Origin: Sclerurus mexicanus
Lineage: Eukaryota; Chordata; Aves; Passeriformes; Furnariidae
DNA length: 64,000 nt
Assembly: GCA_013396755.1 (NCBI GenBank)
Contig: VWZF01003401.1
Location: 125,603 to 189,602 of the forward strand
Direction: 5' to 3'
The notes beneath the pieces are model-generated. The model was not told the DNA's origin and ran no database searches. It worked only from the letters and a program-made list of their open reading frames with translations. The position numbers and the translations under genes were made by a program. Each line of letters begins with the position of its first letter. Position 1 is the stretch's first letter. Shown here piece after piece: positions 11,601 through 30,297 of the stretch.

Positions 11601-14515
11601 GAAGATATTTGTCCTCTGCCCTCAATGTAAAGTAGTTTTGCGGGAAGTATTGGGAAAGCAACCTAAGCCTTAAAATAGAAAGGCATACTCCAGGGAACAC
11701 CTTTCTCCCCCGTGAAAAGCAACTTTTAATTAAAGTAGGGAGAGGGCAAGAATTAGCAACCCTCTCATTTAATACATTAACACATGGAGTGTGTGCAATA
11801 TGGGTAACAAAACTCTTCCAGGGACACTTTTAAGGTTGACCGCTTCCAAATTAAATCTATGGTTAAAATTACTGAAGCAATTTTTGATATATTGTCCCCT
11901 TCCCGCATGGCACGGCAGCTTCTTTCCTGGGTAGTGCAGGGAAAGCACAAGTTCTGCTTGGAGGATGATGGAGCCAGAGCAAAATGCTGCACATGGGCTG
12001 GGGCTTTGTGCTGCAGCCCAGGCAGTGTGTGGGGCCACAGCTCTCCTTTGTGCAAAGGCGTCTGTGCACATGCAAACTCGTTTCTACCTGACAGGTAGAG
12101 CAGGTAAATCTACAGGTCATAAAAAATGGCATTTTCTACACGAACAGAAAGTGCAAAGGGCGTAGAATGGGCACTAGCACAAATCCACCGGATAACATTG
12201 CTGAAAAAGAGGATTCACAAAATTTTAAATCTTTGGTGCCGTCAGCTTTGCAAACAATTTAACAGCCAGTCCTGTTGTATCCAGTACCAGCTCATGTTCT
12301 TTCAGAGATGCGTGTGCCCCAAGGCTAGGCTTGCTGCTCTTCCAGAAGCTCCAGCACCAAAGAAGTGACTTCTGCCCTTCCTGTCCACTCTAGGTAGCCC
12401 TTAATATTTACTGCCTTAAATCCCGCACACCGGGCTTCCGCCTCCAGCAGCTTTCCTGCCCAGCAGTGCCACTGTGTTTTGTTACATCCAGCCTGGGACC
12501 TTGAGGCTTCTCCTCACAGGCGAGCTCTTCAGCATCTTGGGAAAGGAAGTTTTCAGCTACACTTCGCATGTCTGATCTCAGTGTTGGCTGCTGCCCAGCC
12601 TGCACCACTGGCAGTGGGAAAGCTTTTATATAAGGGAACATAAATCAGTTTCAAAAGTGCTTTAACTGTCATAAAACATCTTGATGGGTAGCATTTAAGA
12701 AGATGCCACATGCCTATGTCAATTTTATGGGTTGTTTTTCTTAAATATTGGAAGTTAGAATGTTCTTTTTTATTTACATTTTATTATTTTATACCTGTGT
12801 GAGGGAACATTTTTTGTTAAACTAGCTCATGTTCATGAGCTGTCATTTCTCTACTTGCACAGTTTTATGTGAGAATCAGAACTCCCCTTCCATCTGCAGA
12901 GCCGTAGCTGCAGGCAGGAATGCCTGCAGTGTTCTCAAGCCTGAAAAGCTGCCAGTTCCAGGAAATCTAGAGTTAAAACTGATAACTTCTATACTTTAAA
13001 TACATTTAAACAGGTGGTATGGGTGCCTGGAGATCTGTAGCTAATCCATTCTTCTGCATTTCTAAGGTCCTCTCCACAAAGGTGAAGTTTGAAGTTTGAA
13101 TTTGAAGTTTGAAGTTGCGTAAGGGTGACCATCAGCCCTCATTTAGGCAAGGAGGAGGGTCTAGTGGAGCTGAGCCTCAGGCAGGGGCCGTCAGAGGATG
13201 GGGAAAAGGTTACAGATCAAAAAGTGTTCTCACTAAGGCAGCCTGCTCTTGCTAATACAAGCAGTGAAAAGCAAACTTTTTTGCTTTAAGGAGATGAAAA
13301 GAAATTCCCAAGTTATTATGTGAATAAGATCATATCAACAACTTGGGTTTTGTGGAAATTTACCACTTGTGCAGTAAGAGGGTTGGGGAAACATACCTTC
13401 AAAGGTGGGACCATAAATTGACTTTCCTTCATCTCCCTTTCCAGTTATGATATCTGCAGGGTAGGTAAAAGCAATAATCAGAGACCAGGTTTATCACAGG
13501 CATTTATCACAGGGTTGTCAGTGAGCAGCTTAGCTGAGGTCAGAAACATGGGTTGCACATCAGCCTGGGAGAACAACTACATCCATCTTTCTGTTTCAAC
13601 ACTGAAATTTTAACAGGCCTTTGGGAAAAGCTCTGCTTCCATCCCAAGAGGTGCTCTCCCTGTGGACTATTACATACAGTGCATTTAGTTGCTGCCCCTC
13701 TGAGAATGTCCAGCATCTCCTGCTGGGAGAGCTCCAGCAGTGGCAGCACTCAGTGAAGGAAGGGGTGCCCCAAAGGACAGCTGTCAGAGGGAGCAGGGTC
13801 AGAAGAAGGAAGGATGAAGATGCAGCTGTGATTCTATGGCGAGTTAAGGCCAGTAACTTGTGTAAGAAAGGAGATTTGATAATAGACTCATGATACTGCC
13901 ACCTGAGCAGCTCCTTCTCATCCCCCAGCAGCTGGCCATCAATGGAGCATAGCACTGAGGAGGCATATGCTCACACCTCACCTCTGAGTTCCTCCACTTC
14001 AGAGGGACAGCAAAGCATCCTGGAGTCAATTACAAGGAATCAATTACACACCTAATGAAGAAGCAATAATAATACCCACCACAGGTCAAGTGGCCTGTGG
14101 TATTTTCATGTCTTTCCTACTTCTAAAACCACAAATCCCACCAACTGGAATGGACTGGGCAGCAGCTTTCAGTGAGGTGTGTCCTCAAGGTCTGGATCCT
14201 GCTGCTTGGGAAATTATCATACCAAGAGTCATCTGGGTGTCACTTGGAGGGTAGCTCAAACTGAACAGGGAAAGCACCCCGAGAGCCTCATCCTGCCTTC
14301 AGGGTCTCTGAGACTGTTAAATATATTGGGGTGGAAAAGCTCACTTCCAAAATCTGCAGGTGGCACCAACCTGGGAGAGGCTGCAGCCCCAGGGAGAGGA
14401 CACAAACAACCTGAAGATGTAAGAGTTACCTTCTTTTTCTTCTGTAAATATTCATGTTGTGCAAATTCTACTAAAGGATCTGCAAACTTGCTTGGGAACT
14501 TCAGCTTTAGGGCCT
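8526..14515 (-). CDS. PPIL6: PPIL6, cyclophilin-like prolyl isomerase; partial and possibly inactivated
   Basis: Four pieces on the minus strand match the PPIL6 family in order: 14515-14430, 13991 to about 13887, 10240-10105 and 8634-8526. They cover part of the N-terminal extension, then the second half of the cyclophilin domain (GMANKG, SQFYTT, KKYVGFGQ) and the C-terminal end, finishing at a normal stop. Cyclophilins isomerise X-Pro bonds; PPIL6 itself is poorly characterised. I could not find the start exon or the exons for the first half of the cyclophilin fold, which hold the catalytic Arg/Phe region, in the 3.6 kb between 10.24 and 13.88 kb. The second piece contains an in-frame TGA at 13971-13973, where the human protein as I recall it has Trp. 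Either the gene is decaying in this species or the exons are too diverged to see and the TGA is an error. The order next to ZBTB24 and AK9 fits mammalian synteny. Confidence 0.75.
9165..9200 (+). repeat. (CCATC)n-type pentamer repeat
   Basis: Several CCATC/CCACC units occur in a row in the stretch before the PPIL6 terminal intron is completed. It is a simple repeat with no other significance. Confidence 0.8.
10105..10240 (-). CDS. PPIL6: PPIL6 exon for the second half of the cyclophilin domain
   Basis: The exon follows a CCCTTCCCTAG acceptor. It encodes DESISFCHKGRGILGMANKG, then HSNSSQFYTT, then PHLDKKYVGFG. These match the cyclophilin core blocks GxxxMANxG and SQF. The phase with the last exon works only if the exon ends at 10105 before GCAGGT; the GT four bases further (CAG then GTACAC, exon end 10101) would shift the frame. 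The usual NGSQF is NSSQF here. Confidence 0.85.
13084..13118 (+). repeat. GAAGTTT short tandem repeat
   Basis: Four to five imperfect copies of a 7-8 bp GAAGTTTg unit. Confidence 0.8.
13887..13991 (-). pseudogene. PPIL6: PPIL6 N-terminal-region exon with in-frame stop
   Basis: The exon reads ELRGEV, then TGA, then AYASSVLCSIDGQLLGDEKE and LLRWQYHE. It lines up with the PPIL6 extension before the cyclophilin domain (human pattern, from memory: ELKNETWEYSSSV..NGQFLGD..LQKW). The TGA stands where Trp is expected, so TGG to TGA would be one substitution. The start is set by the AG at 13993-13992, in phase 0 with the preceding exon. The 3' end is uncertain because no strong donor follows, and 13887 is approximate. 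Confidence 0.65.
14430..14515 (-). CDS. PPIL6: PPIL6 exon, N-terminal extension
   Basis: Between an AAAATAG acceptor and an AAG/GTAACT donor the exon encodes ALKLKFPSKFADPLVEFAQH followed by EYLQKKKK. This resembles the human segment around HPSKFEDPI..EFAWHQYLQEKKR. It ends in phase 0. The start exon upstream of it (higher coordinates) was not found. Confidence 0.75.
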
Positions 14516-17500
14516 CTATTTTCAAGGTAAAGAAAAAAGTGTGCTTATAAGCAGTTTAAACTCCCCCCATATCCTGTCCTATTGCACCTTATACTTCTCG
14601 CATGAACTACAGCCTAAGCCACCTTCTAATCCTGTTATTGCTCTGCGCCCCTCATGCCTCCAGTGTAATTCCCAACACTTGCAGAAGTACACGCAAACGG
14701 CTCTAAATCCCTGCTTGCAGATGTAGTGGGTGTCTGTTTTTTCTCTGAAGGGCTGCTTCACAAATATTGAATTATACTGGTACTGCCTTCACCCCTCCCT
14801 GCCACGTGGGACAGATGTAAGCAGGGAGATATTCAAAGATGTTGCTGAGCATCACCAGCTGCATTTTTGCATGCGCAGGGAATCACAGTCCTTTACTGTC
14901 CAGGAGATTGAGTGGCTCGGTGAAGGCTGCAAGGGGAATGTTTCCAGTCTTTGTGGCTTGTACTGCGGCCTCAGGAGCACACTGCTGTTTAGATATGGGG
15001 CATCCAGCTGTCTCATCTCCATGTGGGCAGTAGCACACAAGTGCCACAAGCTGCTTATTTATTTCCAGCCCGCACTGCTCCCCACTGCTCCTAGCCTGAT
15101 GCTGGGGCTGAAGCCCAGGGTAAACCCCTGCCGTGCACTTGGCCACATGGGAGACTGGGTCCTGGAGCAGCCCCATCACCATCACTGCCATGGGCACCTG
15201 CCACGGTGCACCACGAGTTTGAGTCTCTCAACAGAGCCCGGCCCTGCAGCAACACTGCACATCAACAAGCACACCCCACCCCGCATTTCTGAGTGCTCCC
15301 CGAGCCTAACATAAGCAGGTTTAAACCCCGTCGGAGGTTGGGAACTTTGGTTTTCTCCTGAAGGAAGGAAAACGATGGTACACAGAAAGCATGTGGCAAA
15401 GCAGAGGACTGAAGCCAACTCTTTCCAGAGCCCATGACAGATGCTGTCAGTACAGGATCATTTGAAAGAAAGGGTGAAGAGCCTGTTGCTGATGGTAGCT
15501 AAGAGCAAACATCCAGTAAAAAGTGGTAAGGGAAAGCAATTGAGAGCGCTGCTTCCCCATTACTCTCCCAGCCTCCAGTAAGCCTCTGCTCAAGGATTTC
15601 CTGGTGTCATTGTGTTTAATTGCCCTTGGTGTATCTTTTCCATGTGAATTTCCTTGCTTTTCAGGCAAACGTAAAAATCTGGCATCCACAAATTTCTGCG
15701 GCGACGAGATTTGCAGCCTAATTACACCCTGTGTAAAGCGTGTGTCTCCTTTTGACGCAGAAACTCCTACCCACAGCTGTATTTGCTGGGCACTGCTGAG
15801 ACATCATTCCTGCCAGCAGCCCAGGCGAGCGGGACAGCGCGTGGACAGAGCAGTTCCAGAGGGGTCGCGGCTCCCACAGCAAAGCTTTGTGCCACCGTGG
15901 CAGCTTTGCTCTCTTTGGGCTCATGCAGCATGTGCAAAAGCTGCTTTGTGGGACAGTCATAGGCTCAGCTCGGGCTTCTGAGAGCACGGCTGGGCCAGGT
16001 CACTTTTCGCCTTTGGGCACAGTGACTTTTAGGAGACGCTGGAGTTAGAAGTGACCAAACTGAATTGTGTGTCGTGTAAAAAAAAAAAATTGCGTAACTT
16101 CTCGTGACATCATGGAGCAACAGAACAATAGTCACATTCCCAGGAAGAATATATACTTGATGAGTCAAAATCCTTTTGCAGATGAGACAGTTCTGATTGT
16201 CATGCAGAAAAAAATATTCTGCAGAACAAACCTACATTAAATAATAAAAAAAAAGTATTAATTTCTTATCTTAATGTGTATTTTTTCCCCCCCAAATACA
16301 TTTTTATATAAACACAGAACCAAAACCAAAACAACTATTGCCTCACAGCTAGATGTTGCTAAACTACCCGTGCCTGTAAAAAATTCAGACTGAGAAAGAA
16401 GCCACAAGTTTCCAGAGGGCCCCTCCAGATAGCCCTGAAGTTTCTCTAGTGATTCATTAGGGCAATGCTTTTTTAAGTGTTGTGTTGGGATTTGCAACAA
16501 TGCAGGATTTGAAGATCTCCACCCTCACTGTAAAAGACTATGATCAGATTCTGAAGGTTGCCACAGCTGCCCCCTTGCCTGAGAGATCCGTGCATGAGAT
16601 ACTACTGTTTCATGTGATGGTGTTCTCCTGATGAAAAAAAAACACAGAAAAACAAGGGAGACAAAACAGTTTGGACAAGGAGATGTATTAAAATGATAAG
16701 ACAAGGCAGTTTTAATTTACAGCCAGGTGCTGGGTGGCGGCAGGCGAGCTGAGGTGTGATGGTAAGTAATTGCAAGCATCACGTGCAACTGCAGCGATGT
16801 TTTGTGGGCTGTGACTGAGCCATGCACAGGAAAGCCCTTTCCTTCCTCCTCCCAAGGGCCGGCAGCACGACTGCTGGAGCCTCTGTCGGCTGTAACAAGC
16901 GGAATCTAATTTTGGTATCCAGACCATATGGCTTCTCCTATAGCCAAAAAAAAAAAGTCTGTAGCAGCCTTGTGTGAAGTCCAGAAGAGAAGAGGCATAT
17001 CCAGAGTCAAATATAAAATCACTAATGTTTCAGAAAACATTCTCTTTGCTACCTATTTTTCTCAACATCCATATTTTTAGCTTGATACAGATTAATACAA
17101 CTGAAGTTTATTGGGCCTTTTGTAACATCTCTTTTCTCCTTTTGCACTACAAAATGTAAGTATTTAAACCAAGGCAATCTACTGAATATTATCTGAGACT
17201 GATGTCCGTATTTGGTAAGCGTGTTTGAATTTACACACAAATTCTGTTCCTGAAATTTAATTCTGCACATACATATGGCTGGCTCCCGTTAATCCTTTTT
17301 CTTCGGAAAAAAACCTAGCATCTTTTAATTTGATCATGATTTCTAGGCATGGAAATTCTTATTGTCATTGGCAAGAAAGGGAATTAACTATGAACATACT
17401 GCTAATAGTCCATTGATAGTCAAAATCAAAAGCAACAATCAGCCTAACAAGCATAACTTGTTTGCTCAACAGTTTTCTGAAAATTTATGATGCGTTTTTC

Positions 17501-17920
17501 TTAGAAAAAAAAGAACAAGCCAAGAGCCACCGATTACGTGTTGTGTCTCTCTGTTCTGTTTTTTATTTCTCCCCTTCTTTTCTCATCACTTTGTAATTCA
17601 GATACATTAAATTCCATTCAACAGGTTGCCAGTTATGAAAATGATATTTATTAAAATCTTGAACTGGATCATTAATTTCAGACTCTTTCTATTACCTGTT
17701 TATGATGGCACAATACTGTTCTGCAAGCCTGTTCATACTATGTAGATGGGCATAAATGTTTTGCCAGTGATAAGAGTCAGAGGTGAGTTTGCCAGTGCCG
17801 CTCTTCTTGTCAGCTGTGGCAGCTGTGCTGTGCTGCGTTCATTTTGGAGATAAAAACAGTTACCATGAAGGAAAATATAGAAAACACAAGAGATTGTGCA
17901 GTACATTTAAACAATGATAC
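14516..17920. other. Gene-free stretch between PPIL6 pieces and CR1 cluster
   Basis: I see no supported exon. The missing PPIL6 start exon should lie here if it exists. A mildly GC-richer patch near 15.75-16.0 kb shows no PPIL6-like reading frame. Confidence 0.5.
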
Positions 17921-17929
17921 TGAAACCCT

Positions 17930-18350
17930 TTCAAAGGTTGTGCAGCTAATGACCCTGGAAACAGATTCACAGAATGACCAGTGCAGAGCAGAGCGGGACA
18001 ATCCCCTCCCTCGACCGGCTGGTGATGCTTTGCCTGATGCCCCCCAGGACAGGGTTGGCCCTCCTGGCTGCCAGGGCACTGCTGACTCACATTCAACTTG
18101 CCATTGACCAGGATCCCCAGGTCTCTTTCCATGGCACTGCTTTCCAGCATCTCATTCCCTGGTCTGTACAAACACCCAGAGTGCCCCATCCCAGGTTCAA
18201 AATCTGGCACTTTCCCTTGTTGAACGTCATATGGTTGGTGATTGCCCAGTCCTCTAATTTGTTGAGGTCTCTCTGCAGGGCCTCTCTGCCTTCGAGGGAT
18301 TCAACAGCTCCTCCCAGTTTTGTGTCATCTGCATTTGAAGTCTTTTGAAA
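17930..18350 (-). mobile_element. CR1 LINE fragment with decayed reverse-transcriptase tail
   Basis: Minus-strand translation gives the C-terminal CR1 polymerase blocks: [31 protein letters not shown], then in another frame [20 protein letters not shown] and SQQC. The frame change near 18.15 kb and later stops show it is dead. Confidence 0.85.
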
Positions 18351-18611
18351 AGTGCACACATGCCCTGACAGGAGACGCAAGAGTTTTGCTTCTGTGTGAT
18401 TCTTGACTCTAAACCTCTCCACCTGCTGTGGCTGCAGCTATTTCAGTTCCTTTCAGTTCAAAATAGCATCTGAAAGGGACTGAAAAACAGAACAGAAAAG
18501 AAGACTAAATTAATTAAAGAATATATATGCATTTGAGAGAGTTCCCCTACATAAAGATACTAAAGGAGAGCTGCTAGGGGTCACCCAGAGACATCTTGGT
18601 GAAGGGCAAGT

Positions 18612-18945
18612 CAAATCACAGAATCACAGAATGGGTAAGGCTGGAAGGGACCAGTGGGTCATCTGGTCCAACCTCCCTGCTCAAGCAGGGTCATCCTGGA
18701 GCACATGGCACAGGATTGCATCCAGATGATTGTCAAATAAGTATCTCCAGTGAGGGAGACTCCACAGCTTCTCTGGGCAACCTGTTCAGTGTGTGGTTGC
18801 TTGCACAGTAAAGTTCTTCCTCACATTCAGGTGGAACTTTCTGTGCATCAGCTTCTGCCCATTGCCTCTTGTCCTATTGCTTGGCACCACCAAGCCCAGC
18901 TCTCTTCTCTTGGCTCTCCCTCTGGATATTTATATACAAACAACT
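18612..18945 (-). mobile_element. CR1 LINE 3' UTR fragment
   Basis: It begins with the reverse complement of the CR1 terminal repeat (cacagaatcacagaatgg), followed by 'tccaacctccctgctcaagc' and the downstream CR1 blocks. Orientation is minus. It is closely related to the copy at 34.3 kb. Confidence 0.9.
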
Positions 18946-21900
18946 GCAGCATTGCCTTGCTAAAAGCTGCATATAGAATGAGAAGACACAAATGCCAAAT
19001 GACTTCACAGCAAATACCTGGAGAGGAAACACTGCACAGCCTATCTGCTGTACCGCAACATTGGGCTGCCACCAGTCCTTTCTGATGGATACTAAGCAGG
19101 GAAACCACAGCTGTTAGATCACCCAGCAGTCGAGGTAAACATCAAAGGAGACTTCTAGAAAGGACTTCCTACTGCCAGGGAACAAGGGGCAGATTCATCT
19201 CCAAAAAGAAGGAAGACTTCTATGAGCTTAATCTTCCAGGTGAAAAGCAGAAAGTGACACTGGTTTATCAAGAAATTCAAAGCAAAGCCATTGAAGATGA
19301 CAGTATACTGACTGGGATGTCCACAGCAACCTGAAGCTCTCCGGGGGACTGCTGTAATAGCCTCAAGGCATGCTACCTTCAAGGGCAAGTAGAATCCAGT
19401 GGTTTGAAGGGAAGACCCATGAACAAGTAAGAATCAGTTCCCTCAGGGAAGGCACAGACAGTGAGATGTAGTTGCAGGTGTCAGAAAAACTTGCAGGACA
19501 GGGTAGGGAGTTTGCCAACTAAAACAAAGCTCTGCTTCTTGCTATTCCAAATATAAATCCAATTAGGTAGGATTAAGATATCATCCAGAAGTGAGCAGTA
19601 AGTGTAGTACAGTTTGATGCTAGCTCACCTAGAAGATGATGTTTTTTCCATTTGTAAAAATTTCTTAGGACAGATGTGAACAGTAGCCCTTCTGTTGTAG
19701 AAAACCATTTATTGTTCACTACGTTTTATAGGGGATCTGAAAAGGGATAGAACAAGAGATCTGCCATAGCTCACAGGACTGCAGCTCTGCAAGCAGCAGA
19801 CTCTTTAATGTCTCTAATGAATAGATGAAAGAGGTCCTGAAAGCATAGCTATGACAGCTGCCATATTGGCCTGGCATTTCTTTCTCTGCTCTTGGAGAGA
19901 ACCTGCAGTGCACTAGGACTGGGAGAAAGCCTGCTCCATGGTCAGGCTTCTGACCACGTGGAAATAAGTGTGGTCAGCAAGCACCCTTGATTGCTCCCAG
20001 CCTGCAGGGCACACCTGCTTTGCAAACCGGCCTCCTCCCAGCCACTCCCATGTCGGACTCAGCTCCTCCTGGATAAGGATACTTAAAAGACAGGGAGACA
20101 GTCTGTTGCAGAGATGGAAGATGGGGATACAGGAAAGGTAGCTGGCTGCTCTGCTCATACAGACACTGGGTCAGTGACTAGAAATTAATTTCATGTTAGT
20201 TTTCAGTTAAGGTGAAGTGGGGAAAGACTGAAAAATCCCACACCCCAGCATACTAGGATAGATCTCAGCAAACACCAACCATGACCTTCGTCACAATGAC
20301 TAACCAGCTACGATAGTAAAACAAGTCTTCCACAAATAAAGAGATGCCAGCAAAAGCCTTTCCTGAACAACTGGCAAGATTGATACCGGGCTCAATGTCC
20401 GTGACTTTAGCCTGTGAGTAAATGTTCAGTTGCAAAGAGTTTGTGGTGAGGTACAGTCATCTCCTCTTCCTCTTAGATGCTGTACAACCCCTAGCAGTGC
20501 TTTTCTTAGTCCCCCTGAGCAGAAGAGACAGCATGAACCAAGTATTTAAATGACCCTTGAAAAGTTGCACCTGCTGGGATGAAGTTTTCCTGTTGGTAGG
20601 GTAATTTGCTTTCACAGCTCTTATGAAATAAATACTCTGATATTCACCTATCAAAAATGGGATGCTGGACTGGCAGGCCAAGCAGGGAAAATACCCACAC
20701 AATAGTCAGATACACACTTCACATTGTGTCTGCTCTACCTCCTGAGGATTTGTTTCAACTCGCACCTCAAGAACCAACCAAAAGTTTCAGAAAAAGCCAA
20801 AATCCAGTAAATTTACATTGGGGGGGGGAGGGGAGAGTAGTGAAATCCCATTAAACTACATTGGGTAACTTACAAATGGAGCAGAAGACACACAATGGTG
20901 TTAATTGCTCACAAAAATGGATCTCTCTGTAGTCCGCTTACTGTGCTGCATTTATGTCTAAAACCCTAATCTCATTTTAACATACTAACCAGCGAGACGG
21001 ATTTGCTAAGATTAGTCTATGTGAGAAAAGGAGAAGTGTTTACTGGCTAAGGAGTGAAGATATTTAGAGAGCTGCTTTGAAACTTAGTTTTTGAGGGATG
21101 CATTTTTTTCCTAAATAGTTCTTAGTGGCAGCTGGACTGAAAAACAAAGCTGAAGGGGTTTCCTTTCAAATGCAAAGCAATTGTAGGCTTCAGTCCTAGC
21201 CTTAAAAATGAACACACAGAAAAAGGATTCATTTTCATCTTTAATAGAAATGCATTCACTAGAAGGGAAGCAAATGGTGTCCAAAAAGCAACATTTGTGA
21301 TATGAGAAGCCACACCAGCTTCTCAAGTGTAAGTTACAATATGTGCTGACATCTTAAGCAATGCAGGGTGCAAGATTAGTCACTGTTCCACTATTCACAG
21401 AGGCTCATTTCTTCACTGGCAATTTGTAGAAAAGCATAAAAAATTCCAAACACAAAACTTCAGTACTTTTTTCAGTTACAGGGAAAGCATTGAGAAATCA
21501 TTATGTGATAGTGTCTCATGTGCAACTGTAGCATTGAACTGAATCCTGCAAGGATAACTGAATGAACAAAATGAAAAAAAAAAAAAGGAAAGTATTGAAG
21601 AGTTACTTTACTGGTAGCGTTAGAGTTCAGCTTGTAACCAGTTTTTAAGAACTTCAGGATCCATAAATATAAGGCAAAGGATGAATTCAGTGCAACCTCC
21701 TGTAAACTTATGGCCTGACACTATTCTGTACCTTACAGTGTTTTAGATAAAATCAGAAGTTCCTAGGATGAAACTGACAGAATATTTACTGTAAACTTAC
21801 ACAAAGTGAGATTTTCACATATGTTGTAAAGGCTTTAACATATTTAGTGATCTGTTCTTACAGCATCGAGACTTCAAGCTTCTCAAGTAGGACTGCAGAA

Positions 21901-22670
21901 TATGCTGGTGTGCTTTGGTAGCAGGAAGTATACAAAGTTTATTTCTGTATTCTGAAAGGAAACAAGAGTTTTGCTGTGGGATGGCTTGTTGTTTATTTAT
22001 TTATTTGTTTTCACTGTCTACTCTTATCATGATTCATTTACATAAAAGTGATCTAGTACTTTGAAAAAATGGAGATACTTACCCAAACTTACGCAGCAAT
22101 ATGTATTATTTGTTAGGAGCCAAACAAATAGGCTGGACTTGGATAACTTTGCATTTACATTCACCTTAATTTTTAGATTTTTCTCGTTATAACATGAAAC
22201 ATCAATGTAAATCACAAGTATTTTAAAGCTGAAGTGACAACTGAGCATGTTGTCTTAAGTAACAGTGGCATTTTATCTGGATTTTAACACACCAGTCCAC
22301 TATGCAGGATGTTGCCAGGAGCCAAACTTGAAAACACAAAGCATGTATTCTGGCAAGGCATTTTATTAAGATGCAAATCTTTTTTGTTAGGAGTCAGTCA
22401 TTGAAAACAAACTGTACACATCTAATTTAGTTAACCAAATAGTTGTACAGCTTCAAGTGACGTTTCCCATTTATGTAGCTCATTATGCTCTGAAGGGATG
22501 CTCTTCATTGTTTAAGTCCTCACATAAACAATTACCAGTCTTTATATATATTAAAGTAAGATTACATTCTTCTCTCAAAAGTACAAAAAATAACACTTTA
22601 AATATACACTGGCTCCTAAGCTGAGACAGAATCCTGTCAGGAAGAGAACTCTGCACTTCAATAGACAGTG
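18946..22670. other. Gene-free stretch downstream of ZBTB24
   Basis: AT-rich sequence without recognisable exons. Its right part may hold distal ZBTB24 3' UTR. No trace of MICAL1 or SMPD2 was seen, although mammals carry them in this interval. Confidence 0.5.
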
Positions 22671-22679
22671 CCTTCAACA

Positions 22680-22870
22680 TCAAGAGCTCTTCAAAGTGCT
22701 TGACACAGTGTGTGAACACCACCCCCACTTACTAGATGATGAAATAAGGCACAGAAGTCAACTACCTTGCCCACAATCACACAGAGAGTGAGTGGTAGAA
22801 CTAACAGAGCAAAATTTGGGCTTTTCAGTCCTCCAGTGTAACCACCACAACCCAGTGCCACTATTCAAGT
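22680..22870 (+). mobile_element. Ancient core-SINE/L3-type repeat (MIR-like)
   Basis: The segment reads like the MIR/CORE family consensus: a 'gatgatgaaataaggcacag' block, then 'ttgcccacaatcacacagag', then 'agtgagtggtagaac', ending in a diverged 'gtcctccagtgtaaccacc'. These elements are shared across amniotes. It lies in the expected distal 3' UTR or flank of ZBTB24. Confidence 0.65.
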
Positions 22871-23169
22871 GCAGTGGCTCAAGCATTTCCGAGGAATGGA
22901 ACTTGTATAGCACCCAGTGAACAGAGGGAAGAGCTAGGGCCAGTTAAAGGCTACAACAGTTTCAACCCAAACCAAACAAATTTGGTAGTCAGTAAATCAT
23001 AATGCACTTCAGGGAATGATCACATAGAAAATTACACATTATCCTGCAGAAAGAAAGCTCATTAAACATAAGACATATGGTGTTAGCTTTGCAAAAAGTA
23101 TTGGTTATCTTGACAGTAGCTCAGGTAATGTTGACTTTGTTAGAGGAGCAGTACTTTCTGACCTGCAGA

Positions 23170-23175
23170 TTTATT
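23170..23175 (-). terminator. ZBTB24: Candidate polyadenylation signal of ZBTB24
   Basis: AATAAA on the minus strand, about 310 bases past the ZBTB24 stop. A further copy at 22362-22367 could serve a longer 3' UTR. The choice between them is inference. Confidence 0.35.
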
Positions 23176-23487
23176 AAACTGTTATTCTACTAGCAAGGTG
23201 CACTTCTCTGGAGAGTCACACAGAAATGGAAATAAGGGGCCAAATATCTCCTCAGTAGACATGGATGTGTATCAGGCACAAAACCCCCACATTAATTGCT
23301 TGTGAGGTATGGACTAATGGTAAAGAAATACCAATCTGAAAAAAAAGAAGTCTAAAATAAATAAGGGTAAGAAAACTGAGTCACCCATCTAAAATCACCA
23401 AGAAATGCCTCCTCAGATATATCCTGCTGCAGAAAAATAAGAGTGATGAGAAGCTTGCTATGGCCTAGCCATCTGACGACAAGCATT

Positions 23488-29905
<6,418 letters not shown>

Positions 29906-30297
29906 TTTAATTATGAATATGAAAGGAGGTGCCTAAGAAAAACAGAAGAGCTTTAATAAAGGGTTATTTTAGAAGTCTGCATTTTAGGACACCAAATATA
30001 ATTTGTTTTACCAGTAACAGAGTTTAAGAGTTTCGGAAGCAATTCTGAATCCTCTGAACTTTTGAAAAGTTCAGTACTATTGCTAACAGAGATTTTCTTC
30101 AAAAGACTGTTTTTAAATCCTATGAAATGGCTACAGACAGTTTCTTAGATCGGATTTATTGCCTATCATTTGTTTAACTGTGATGTATTACAAGCTCTGT
30201 ATTATCTAAAAAAATTGCTGCGCCTTCTGAAATTTCCTTTTGCAACTAAAACAATCAGACGGAAAGAACTTTTTGTTCAGGGCTTCTTAGTAGCGTA

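Noticed and set aside
12262..12330. WIQ-containing minus-strand reading as a relic of the cyclophilin GWIQGGD block.
   Set aside because: Only three residues agree and the flanks do not match.
12400..12645. Minus-strand frame with QPTLRSDMRSVAENFLSQDA as a possible missing PPIL6 exon.
   Set aside because: No cyclophilin block and no convincing alignment to the family.
17860..18422. Open frames that might be a separate gene.
   Set aside because: The translated blocks are the tail of CR1 reverse transcriptase with frame breaks.
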